The notes beneath the pieces were generated by a model. That model was not told the DNA's origin. It did not search any database and saw only the letters and a program-made list of their open reading frames with translations. Positions 1 to 5,590 of a stretch of 5,630 nucleotides of DNA are shown piece by piece; within the stretch, counting starts at the first letter, position 1, and every line of letters begins with the position of its first letter. This DNA is from Clostridium sp. CAG:590 (GTDB taxonomy: Bacteria > Bacillota > Clostridia > Lachnospirales > Lachnospiraceae). The stretch is from assembly GCA_000431135.1 (NCBI GenBank), contig HF987781.1, positions 1 through 5,630 of the forward strand, in the 5' to 3' direction. Both the position numbers and the translations under genes were made by a program.

Positions 1-40
1 GTCAACAACTTTTTTTATTTTTTTGATTATTTTTTATTTT
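1..40. other. T-rich tract downstream of the pilin gene, cut by the window edge
   Basis: This short stretch lies after the pilin stop codon. It is almost pure T on the plus strand, with runs of seven and eight Ts and the nine bases GTCAACAAC at the extreme edge. Those bases followed directly by a T-run look like the right arm and tail of a plus-strand intrinsic terminator. On the minus strand the same region would be the A-tract and first arm of a bidirectional terminator serving the pilin gene. The matching arm would lie outside the window, so this is only a guess. Confidence 0.25.
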
Positions 41-493
41 CTATTGAACAAGCTTTGATCCAACCACCGGATATACTTGATAATCCGCTGTTTCTCCACC
101 ATAATACACTTCGACCTTATTCTTTTCCGCATCCAAAGTATAATAGAACTGTCTCTTATCATCTGCAATCTTATTGCCATCTGCATCTTTGGTAGAACGA
201 CCGGTAATTGAATCCTCCTGTCCTAACATTGCAAACACAGCATCCTTAAATTCCTGACCGTCCATACTATTCACAGGTACCGGCGAATTATGCTCTTTGG
301 CACTATCCTTTACGGAATCATTCACCACACATGCCATGATTGCTCTCGAAATCTCTGCTCCTGTATCAACATCTGCACTCAGTCTCGCCTTATGAATATA
401 TTGCATCAGCAACGGAGACAAAGCCCCGACAAGAATTGCCATAATTGCAATTACCACAATCAATTCAACCATTGAAAATCCTTTATTCTTCAT
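41..493 (-). CDS. Type IV pilin-like protein with prepilin-type N-terminal cleavage/methylation motif
   Basis: This is a 150-residue pilin or pseudopilin. The N-terminus has a short leader MKNKG, then the cleavage site G5/F6 and the hydrophobic helix FSMVELIVVIAIMAIL, with the conserved glutamate at mature position 5 (residue 10). Prepilin peptidase is expected to cut after G5 and methylate F6. The helix (about residues 6-29) first anchors the protein in the membrane and then packs in the fibre core. The remaining ~120 residues are a small soluble domain with one cysteine (C55), so no internal disulfide is possible. Residues 103-112 (DADGNKIADD) resemble an acidic calcium-binding loop. The start is supported by AGGGAGA at 501-507, seven bases upstream. 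No assembly ATPase, platform protein or peptidase is in the window, so a pilus subunit cannot be told from a competence or secretion pseudopilin. Class assignment is confident; the specific role is unknown. Confidence 0.9.
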   Translation of the reverse strand: MKNKGFSMVELIVVIAIMAILVGALSPLLMQYIHKARLSADVDTGAEISRAIMACVVNDSVKDSAKEHNSPVPVNSMDGQEFKDAVFAMLGQEDSITGRSTKDADGNKIADDKRQFYYTLDAEKNKVEVYYGGETADYQVYPVVGSKLVQ

Positions 494-518
494 GTCTGAT
501 TCTCCCTACAATACAAGA

Positions 519-561
519 GGACTGTTATACTTAAAAATAACCAATCCAAGTATAATAGTCC
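519..561. repeat. Inverted repeat between the pilin gene and the 699-residue gene
   Basis: The arms GGACTGTTATACTT (519-532) and AAGTATAATAGTCC (548-561) pair over 14 positions around a 15-base loop. One position is a G-U wobble in plus-strand RNA and an A/C mismatch in minus-strand RNA. No T-run follows on either side, so it is not a convincing intrinsic terminator. It lies in the 89-base gap between two minus-strand genes. It could be an intercistronic RNA processing or stability hairpin, or a dyad operator for a pilin promoter. A TATAAC at 526-531 on the minus strand could be a -10, but I found no good -35 for it. Confidence 0.55.
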
Positions 562-582
562 CCCGAAATTCTTATTTGTTGA

Positions 583-2682
583 TTAATAATCACTCAGATC
601 ATAATTCAATTTTTTAATCGTCTGTAACGTCTTTGCTCTGACTTCTTCCGCATCAAATAATGATAACAGACTATCTTTGTCAAACTTATTCTGCATCAGG
701 AATTCAACCCAATCTTCAATATAAGTCTTAACATATTGAACATTCTCTTCTCCTCGATTCTTAAGATACTCACCAATATTGTGAATATGTTCAATAACCG
801 TCGGCTCACTGTTCTTATTATTCACCGGTTTATCATCTGATTCATCTGATAACTCAATGACTTTACCAGTCTTAGTAATAATAACCCTTTTATTCGGAGT
901 AACTTCCGGTGCTGCCTGCTTATCCTTTCGTACAATCAACAACTCAACTACTTTAACCAGGCATGCTACACTATAAGTAACTTCTTCTTCTGTCTGTTTA
1001 TCATTACCTTTGTCCAAATATTGATTCCACAACCATTCTGACTTGCAAACCAAATCCTTTGTCCGCGGATTGTCAAATAATTTGTGAACATCCGTATTCA
1101 CTGCAGGTGCAGCGGATTTGCCAAAACCGAACTTTGATGTCGTAGCCTGTTCTGTCTTTGGTTTCTCATATTTGGCAGGCAAATTGATACGATTATATGT
1201 CTCGGTAAACATCTTCTTTGCACGTTCTTCATCATAATCAGAGCTTAAAACAATCTTATCCTTATTCTCTAAACCATGACGAATCATATCATCTGCTGCT
1301 AAGAATACAAGATGCTTCTGGCGATCCTCTAACAATTTCTTAATCTCGTAATTGGTCTTACTCTTCTCTAAAATAGAATTCTTACGTACCTTAAATGCTT
1401 TGATCTTCTCTTTCACGCTGAAGAACAATTTCAACAAGGATGGATTAGCATTTACATAGTTACCAATCCAGGTAAGCTCTACATACTGATGCTCAATCCG
1501 GTTGGAAATCTCATATACATTATATCCATCAAACACGACATTCAAAGTAGTATAGAGCAGATCTAAAATCTCATACTTCTCTTCCCATGATCTGGTTGAC
1601 AGATCCTGATTCACTAACTGTTTGATTCCACATTCATAGAATACAAGATTATATTCGTATAATCCTTCAAACACATTACTCTTATCGCTCAAAGAGGAAC
1701 CTGCACCAAGAATCTGTAAGTTCTTCTTCATAACCGGTTCATCTTCAATGTACTTGTAAACCTTCTTCACAAATGCAGATACTTCAACTAAAAGACTATC
1801 AATTCTCTTGTTATAAATGTCCTGTTTGGAAATAGCTGAAATAACGGTTCTGCTCAAAACATTCGTATACTGCGTACTATTACAGTTGCGGATCAGCTCT
1901 TTGAAATTCTCATATACCTGCATATTATCAACCGGAATATATTCTGCATTCAATCCATAAAATTCAAATGCTTTGTTGTAATCTTTCTTACGAATATAAG
2001 AATTAAACAATCCCATACTGAACTGAATCTTATAATCATTGCCCACATGAGAATCCTCAACAAAATAATCATATAATACTTCAAGATTATTCAAATATGC
2101 CTCTGAATTCGATGCAGAAGGTGGAAGATCCATCTCCATTACCACATTGATCAAGTCCATATAACCCATAACAGCCTTATCATATGTAGAAGGTCTATCA
2201 TCTGCATCCGCAATCTGATAACAGGTGTTGATCAACAATGGTGCCACTCTCTCTCCAATCAGCCGCATTGCCTCTCCAAACATATCAAGCTGATATAAAT
2301 AGATCAGCCAGATGCTGTACCGATAAATACCGGTTGTGTTGATGATCGCATCGGTATCTGCCGGATCAATATCCCCATATACAAACTTAAATAACGGTTC
2401 AATCCATTCTTCAATCTCATATTTGCCCGGTTTCTTAATATTCTCATCAACAAATTCCGCCAACTCGTATAATTTTGTACACTGTGCTTTGACATCATCA
2501 TCCACAAGCATAGTCGAAAGGTCAAAGTTATGATCCTTCAAATAGTCGATAACCAGTGCATAAAAGCCTTCTTCCACTTGTTCATTCAGGAATCGGATCA
2601 ACATTCCTTTATTACTGGATGCTGCAATAGTTATAATATTCGTATCGTTACCCCGGGTAACATTAGCCGGTAAATTCTGCAT
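583..2682 (-). CDS. Large soluble helical protein of unknown function (699 residues)
   Basis: I do not recognise this family. The gene is intact: ATG, 699 residues, TAA, with a near-ideal ribosome binding site AAGGAGGAG at 2688-2696, five bases from the start. There is no signal peptide and no membrane segment, so the product is probably cytoplasmic. Residues ~25-500 are rich in aromatic and leucine residues with an alternating helical pattern, suggesting an alpha-helical repeat or scaffold fold, possibly TPR-like, though I see no clean TPR consensus. Residues ~505-530 (proline, threonine, alanine, glycine) and ~586-628 (charged, proline and asparagine) look like flexible linkers. They flank a helical segment at ~531-585 and precede a final helical segment at ~629-699. 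No nucleotide-binding, nuclease or protease motif is visible. The pilin gene follows on the same strand after 89 bases, so shared transcription is possible but not shown. Confidence 0.85.
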   Translation of the reverse strand: MQNLPANVTRGNDTNIITIAASSNKGMLIRFLNEQVEEGFYALVIDYLKDHNFDLSTMLVDDDVKAQCTKLYELAEFVDENIKKPGKYEIEEWIEPLFKFVYGDIDPADTDAIINTTGIYRYSIWLIYLYQLDMFGEAMRLIGERVAPLLINTCYQIADADDRPSTYDKAVMGYMDLINVVMEMDLPPSASNSEAYLNNLEVLYDYFVEDSHVGNDYKIQFSMGLFNSYIRKKDYNKAFEFYGLNAEYIPVDNMQVYENFKELIRNCNSTQYTNVLSRTVISAISKQDIYNKRIDSLLVEVSAFVKKVYKYIEDEPVMKKNLQILGAGSSLSDKSNVFEGLYEYNLVFYECGIKQLVNQDLSTRSWEEKYEILDLLYTTLNVVFDGYNVYEISNRIEHQYVELTWIGNYVNANPSLLKLFFSVKEKIKAFKVRKNSILEKSKTNYEIKKLLEDRQKHLVFLAADDMIRHGLENKDKIVLSSDYDEERAKKMFTETYNRINLPAKYEKPKTEQATTSKFGFGKSAAPAVNTDVHKLFDNPRTKDLVCKSEWLWNQYLDKGNDKQTEEEVTYSVACLVKVVELLIVRKDKQAAPEVTPNKRVIITKTGKVIELSDESDDKPVNNKNSEPTVIEHIHNIGEYLKNRGEENVQYVKTYIEDWVEFLMQNKFDKDSLLSLFDAEEVRAKTLQTIKKLNYDLSDY

Positions 2683-2709
2683 TGTAACTCCTCCTTCTGC
2701 TTCAATTGT

Positions 2710-2729
2710 GTGAAATAAATAAATTTCAC
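2710..2729. promoter_or_regulatory. Inverted repeat in the leader of the 699-residue gene, candidate operator
   Basis: GTGAAAT and ATTTCAC form perfect 7-base arms around the 6-base spacer AAATAA. The site lies 28-47 bases upstream of the 699-residue gene's start codon. It falls about 10-30 bases downstream of the expected transcription start of the proposed promoter. That position suits a repressor operator. As RNA it would be a weak AT-rich hairpin upstream of the ribosome binding site. The binding protein is unknown. Confidence 0.4.
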
Positions 2730-2744
2730 CTAACTAATTTTAAT

Positions 2745-2771
2745 ATTATCACAAATATGACGGATTTACAA
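2745..2771 (-). promoter_or_regulatory. Candidate sigma-A promoter for the 699-residue gene
   Basis: Read on the minus strand, the -35 is TTGTAA (2766-2771, 4 of 6 matches), then a 15-base spacer, then the -10 GATAAT (2745-2750, 5 of 6) with an extended TG one base upstream. The short spacer is a weakness that the extended -10 may offset. The predicted start, near 2738, gives a leader of about 55 bases holding the inverted repeat at 2710-2729. The same 12 bases around the -10 recur at the promoter of the small membrane protein gene. Confidence 0.4.
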
Positions 2772-2836
2772 CTAGATTTTCTTTCGTTTTCAGTGATTAT
2801 TACAAATAATTATTGTATATTTTGTACAACACCTTT

Positions 2837-3025
2837 CTATTCTTCCGAATTGTCTTTTAAATCCTTATATAGATATACGATACCAAGTACAACAAACACA
2901 ACCGCACAGACAACTGCCAGTACACCAAACGTCCTTTTTCCAACTGCCACCAAAGCAATACCTGCAATTAACATCAGTATTCCACATACAAAAAAATTCT
3001 TTGTTACTTCTTTGATCTTGTCCAT
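2837..3025 (-). CDS. Small membrane protein with two transmembrane helices (62 residues)
   Basis: The predicted protein has two hydrophobic segments, about residues 11-29 and 34-53, joined by a tight KRTFG turn. The N-terminus is charged (MDKIKEVTK) and the acidic tail ends KDLKDNSEE. This is a helical-hairpin inner-membrane protein; I do not recognise a named family. The frame is open further upstream, to 3115, but the chosen ATG has AGAGG at 3033-3037 with seven-base spacing, and the extra N-terminal residues would overlap the proposed promoter. A candidate promoter lies 62-90 bases upstream. The next gene downstream on the same strand is the 699-residue protein, after 154 bases with its own candidate promoter, so the two are probably separate units. 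An antisense ORF covers this gene but lacks a ribosome binding site. Function unknown. Confidence 0.75.
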   Translation of the reverse strand: MDKIKEVTKNFFVCGILMLIAGIALVAVGKRTFGVLAVVCAVVFVVLGIVYLYKDLKDNSEE

Positions 3026-3032
3026 ATTACTA

Positions 3033-3037
3033 CCTCT
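3033..3037 (-). promoter_or_regulatory. Ribosome binding site setting the start of the 62-residue protein
   Basis: On the minus strand AGAGG lies seven bases before the ATG at 3023-3025. It supports the 62-residue reading over the 92-residue extension that begins at 3115. Confidence 0.65.
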
Positions 3038-3086
3038 TTTCCATCGTGTTAAGCATTCACAAAACATATCCTGTATAGTACCAAAT

Positions 3087-3115
3087 ATTATCACACATAC
3101 TAGGAAAAATAGCAA
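3087..3115 (-). promoter_or_regulatory. Candidate sigma-A promoter for the small membrane protein gene
   Basis: On the minus strand the -35 is TTGCTA (3110-3115, 4 of 6 matches), followed by a 17-base spacer and the -10 GATAAT (3087-3092, 5 of 6) with an extended TG one base upstream. The predicted transcript starts near 3080 and leads into the gene with a leader of about 55 bases. The optimal spacing makes this the better of the two minus-strand promoter candidates. Its -35 is back-to-back with the -35 proposed for the divergent plus-strand gene. Confidence 0.5.
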
Positions 3116-3123
3116 ATAAAGAA

Positions 3124-3168
3124 TTGCTTTTTCCGATATTCCGTATTAAAATAAAAACATTCTATAAT
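3124..3168 (+). promoter_or_regulatory. Candidate promoter region for the acidic membrane-anchored protein gene
   Basis: Two readings are possible. TTGCTT (3124-3129) with TAAAAT (3147-3152) has a 17-base spacer and gives a leader of about 32 bases. A perfect TATAAT sits at 3163-3168, but it has no recognisable -35 and would start transcription almost at the ribosome binding site (AAAGGAGA, 3177-3184). The first arrangement fits normal leader length better. The region is strongly AT-rich. Confidence 0.45.
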
Positions 3169-3190
3169 ATAATAATAAAGGAGATTCGCT

Positions 3191-3853
3191 ATGGCAAAAA
3201 ACAAACATTTCTTTGGCAAATTTCTTGCCTTTACTGCTACTGCCGCTGCGGTTGGCGGAGCCTGCTATGTATTCCGTGACAAGATCAAGAACAGTCCGCT
3301 TTATAAAGCAACATTAGATAAAGCCTGTGACCTGTATGACAAATGGAAATATCGTGATTTTGATGATGACGAGGATGGATTTGAAGATTTTGCTTTCGAT
3401 GATGATGATTCCTTTGACGATGTATTCTCCGATGAGGATAAATGTTCCCGTGAATACACATCTATTACGATCAATGCAAAAGAAGATGACACTTCTGATC
3501 AGGAAGAGAACACATCAGATTCCATTTCTGACGAGAATACAGATTCCGATACAGAAACAGCAGATAACTCTTTCACTGCAGAAGAACCGGTTTCTCCTGC
3601 ACAGGATGCCACTTCTACAGAAGAACCTGCAGCAGAACCAACTGTTCCAGCACAAGACGATGCTTCCGAATCAGGCAATGACACAGATTCTGTCATTCCG
3701 ATCATTCATCTCAGCACGCCAGATACCGCTTCTGCTTCCACAGAAGAATCTGCATCCGAAGAGCCGGAGGTTCTTGGATATGAAAATGAAGGATTATCTG
3801 ATGTTTCAGAAGATCCGGATGTGTTAGAAGAACAGGATAAGTTAGATTTTTAA
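3191..3853 (+). CDS. Membrane-anchored, highly acidic low-complexity protein (220 residues)
   Basis: The N-terminus is basic (MAKNKHFFGK) and is followed by one hydrophobic segment at about residues 10-28 (FLAFTATAAAVGGACYVF), then RDKIKNSPLYKATLDKACDLYDKWKYR. This resembles the glycine/alanine membrane segment and following amphipathic helix of YtxH-like proteins, though I cannot confirm that family. From residue 56 on I count 58 Asp/Glu against 4 Lys/Arg in 165 residues. An Asp/Phe-rich block (56-83) leads into a Ser/Thr/Glu/Pro-rich, probably disordered tail with loose repeats such as PAQDA and TEEP. No lipobox or LPXTG sorting signal is present, so the protein is likely held by its N-terminal helix; which side the tail faces is unclear. 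The start is fixed by AAAGGAGA at 3177-3184, six bases upstream. It is followed by a long stem-loop. Function unknown; binding of cations or basic proteins would be a guess. Confidence 0.8.
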   Translation: MAKNKHFFGKFLAFTATAAAVGGACYVFRDKIKNSPLYKATLDKACDLYDKWKYRDFDDDEDGFEDFAFDDDDSFDDVFSDEDKCSREYTSITINAKEDDTSDQEENTSDSISDENTDSDTETADNSFTAEEPVSPAQDATSTEEPAAEPTVPAQDDASESGNDTDSVIPIIHLSTPDTASASTEESASEEPEVLGYENEGLSDVSEDPDVLEEQDKLDF

Positions 3854-3926
3854 GCATGAGCATCGAATGAGCTGCTATATCAGGTAATGATTGTACTTTA
3901 TATAGCAGCTCATTTTCTGCCATGCT
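3853..3926 (+). terminator. Long stem-loop, probable intrinsic terminator after the acidic protein gene
   Basis: The core stem is a perfect 15-base inverted repeat, AATGAGCTGCTATAT (3866-3880) with ATATAGCAGCTCATT (3900-3914), around a 19-base loop. The right arm runs into TTTT (3913-3916). An outer pair AGCATG (3853-3858) and CATGCT (3921-3926), plus a 3-base pair next to it, extends the structure so that it begins on the last base of the stop codon. Terminator function is likely, but the T-run is short and the loop large, so readthrough into the methyltransferase gene is possible. It lacks a T-run on the other strand, so it is not obviously bidirectional. Confidence 0.6.
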
Positions 3927-3942
3927 ACTATTTTCGTTGAAG

Positions 3943-3948
3943 AAAGGA
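3943..3948 (+). promoter_or_regulatory. Ribosome binding site setting the methyltransferase start
   Basis: AAAGGA lies nine bases before the ATG at 3958. The frame is open from an earlier ATG at 3922, but that codon lies in the arm of the stem-loop and has no such site, so 3958 is preferred. Confidence 0.7.
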
Positions 3949-3957
3949 TTTTGTATT

Positions 3958-4713
3958 ATGTCAACCAGTTATAACGGATTTGCATATTTATACGACCAGT
4001 TTATGGATAACATTCCATACGCTGAATGGAGCGATTATCTCTGCTCTCTTCTCCGGGATTATGGAATAAGCTCCGGCCGGCTTGTAGAATTGGGCTGCGG
4101 TACTGCAACGCTTGCTAATTATATGTCACTTGCCGGCTATGATGTCATTGGAATCGACAATTCCATTGATATGCTGACCATCGCCGCCGACAAAACTGCC
4201 GGCAATCCACACATTCAACTATTGCAACAGGACATGCGGCAATTCGATCCGGGTGATAATTCTTACCCTGCAATCTATTGTCTATGTGACAGTCTGAATT
4301 ATTTGTTAACGGCTGAAGATGTTTCTGACACTTTTCATTGTGTCCGGACAGCATTAGATCATAACGGAATATTTATCTTCGACCTAAAAACCGAATATTT
4401 CTACAAAGAAATCCTCGGCGATCAGATCTTCTGCGACCATCAGGAACAGGGAAGTTACATATGGGAAAATTCCTATTTTGAAGATGACCATATCAACCAA
4501 TACGAACTTACATTTTTTGCAAAAGAAGAAAATGGATTGTATCGAAAATTCTGCGAAACGCATCACCAAAAAGACTATTCCTTATCAGAAATGATTGACT
4601 TATTACACCATAGCGGGTTAGAATATGTGACGGCATATGATGCCTTTACGAAAATGCCACCACATTCAGATAGTGAACGCATTTATATCATAGCAAGAAA
4701 TGGAGATAACTAA
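3958..4713 (+). CDS. Class I SAM-dependent methyltransferase, YqeM-like
   Basis: The 251-residue protein is a Rossmann-fold methyltransferase. Motif I is LVELGCGTATLA (residues 42-53), the glycine-rich SAM-binding loop. VIGIDNS (63-69) ends strand two with D67, expected to bind the SAM ribose hydroxyls. QQDMRQF (90-96) supplies the acidic residue near the adenine, and FIFDLKT (139-145) follows the fourth strand. The N-terminal stretch SYNGFAYLYDQFMDNIPYAEW (4-24) matches the pattern of Firmicutes YqeM-type methyltransferases, which are about 250 residues long, so the gene is full length. The substrate is not known. The stop codon lies one base before the hslO start, and the hslO ribosome binding site sits in its last codons, implying co-transcription and translational coupling. 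I see no convincing promoter between the upstream stem-loop and the gene, so transcription may come by readthrough. The methyltransferase call is firm; the YqeM assignment is from remembered pattern only. Confidence 0.9.
   Translation: MSTSYNGFAYLYDQFMDNIPYAEWSDYLCSLLRDYGISSGRLVELGCGTATLANYMSLAGYDVIGIDNSIDMLTIAADKTAGNPHIQLLQQDMRQFDPGDNSYPAIYCLCDSLNYLLTAEDVSDTFHCVRTALDHNGIFIFDLKTEYFYKEILGDQIFCDHQEQGSYIWENSYFEDDHINQYELTFFAKEENGLYRKFCETHHQKDYSLSEMIDLLHHSGLEYVTAYDAFTKMPPHSDSERIYIIARNGDN
4702..4706 (+). promoter_or_regulatory. Ribosome binding site setting the hslO start
   Basis: GGAGA overlaps the last codons of the methyltransferase gene and lies eight bases before the ATG at 4715. An in-frame ATG at 4700 would overlap this site and add five residues (MEITK) not expected in Hsp33, so 4715 is chosen. 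Confidence 0.75.
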
Positions 4714-4714
4714 A

Positions 4715-5590
4715 ATGAATGATACAATTATTCGTGGAATGGCTGCCAATAACCAGGTTCGTTTCTTTTGCGGTTATACGAAAGAATTAGTGGAAACAGC
4801 CCGTTCCATCCACAATACATCCCCTGTCGCTACTGCTGCATTAGGCAGACTTTTAACCGCAGGTGCCCTCATGGGAAATATGTGTAAAAATGAATCCGAT
4901 GTATTAACCTTGCAGATTCAGTGTTCCGGCCCGATCAAAGGACTGACTGTTACTGCAAATGCACATTCCGACGTAAAAGGTTATGTGAACAATCCAAATG
5001 TGGATCTTCCTTTAAGTCCTGCCGGAAAGCTCGATGTCGGCAAAGCATTGGATCTCGGTGTATTAAGTGTCATAAAAGACATTGGATTAAAAGAACCTTA
5101 TGTCGGTCAGACAAACCTCGTAACCGGAGAGATTGCCGAAGATTTGACTTACTATTTTGCAACCAGTGAACAGATTCCAACCTCTGTTGCATTGGGAGTA
5201 TTAGTTGATACCGATATCACGGTAAAACATGCCGGCGGTTTTATTATTCAAATGATGCCATATGCCTCCGAAGAATTAATTTCCGATCTGGAACAGCGTC
5301 TCAAAGACTTCTCTTCCATTACATCTCTTATGGATCAGGGAATGTCGCCGGAAGATATGATGAACAAATTGTTTGCAGGTTATGATATTGAATTTGCACA
5401 GACAACCACACCTCATTACCGCTGCGACTGCTCCCGAGAACGAAGCTATAAAGCAATTGCAAGTATCAGCCGCAAGGACATTGAAGAAATGATTGCTGAT
5501 AATGAACCGATTGAAGTTGAATGTCACTTCTGCAACAAAAAATACCATTTCTCCGTAGATGACCTCAAAGAAATGCTCACACACGCTTAA
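4715..5590 (+). CDS. hslO: Hsp33, redox-regulated holdase chaperone
   Basis: Hsp33 is a cytoplasmic chaperone that is inactive when reduced with zinc bound. On oxidation with unfolding it forms disulfides, releases zinc and holds unfolding client proteins without ATP. This 291-residue protein matches the usual family length. The N-terminal domain (about 1-180) carries typical family stretches such as DTIIRGMAANNQVRFF, SPVATAALGRLLTAGALMG and GYVNNP. A helical linker (about 185-232) follows. The C-terminal redox switch has all four zinc cysteines, C237-D-C239 and C270-H-F-C273, with 30 residues between the pairs as in the E. coli protein. Three more cysteines (C19, C57, C70) lie in the N-terminal domain. 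It is the second gene of a pair with the methyltransferase, with a one-base gap. The remaining 40 bases after its stop hold no feature I can support; any terminator lies mostly beyond the window. Confidence 0.97.
   Translation: MNDTIIRGMAANNQVRFFCGYTKELVETARSIHNTSPVATAALGRLLTAGALMGNMCKNESDVLTLQIQCSGPIKGLTVTANAHSDVKGYVNNPNVDLPLSPAGKLDVGKALDLGVLSVIKDIGLKEPYVGQTNLVTGEIAEDLTYYFATSEQIPTSVALGVLVDTDITVKHAGGFIIQMMPYASEELISDLEQRLKDFSSITSLMDQGMSPEDMMNKLFAGYDIEFAQTTTPHYRCDCSRERSYKAIASISRKDIEEMIADNEPIEVECHFCNKKYHFSVDDLKEMLTHA

Noticed and set aside
2800..2830. AT-rich palindromes (AATAATTATT; TTGTA with TACAA) between the small membrane protein gene and the 699-residue gene
   Set aside because: The arms are short and nearly pure A/T in an AT-rich gap, so chance pairing is likely; there is no T-run to support a terminator.
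2706..3119. 137-codon plus-strand open frame opposite the small membrane protein gene
   Set aside because: It begins with TTG, has no ribosome binding site and has a threonine- and isoleucine-rich composition typical of an antisense shadow. The minus-strand frame has a good start site and a coherent two-helix membrane pattern.
3499..3705. Ser/Val-rich minus-strand frame opposite the acidic tail
   Set aside because: The serine-rich sequence is the expected reverse-strand image of GAA/GAT/TCT-rich codons, with no start signals.
3580..3770. Recurring PAQDA and TEEP/TEES segments as a possible tandem repeat array
   Set aside because: The units are irregular in length and spacing and reflect low-complexity composition rather than a defined repeat.
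3327..3827. 166-codon plus-strand frame inside the acidic protein gene
   Set aside because: It is a shifted-frame product of the repetitive acidic codons (GAT/GAA read as ATG/AAG), has no ribosome binding site, and is methionine-, glutamine- and leucine-rich nonsense.
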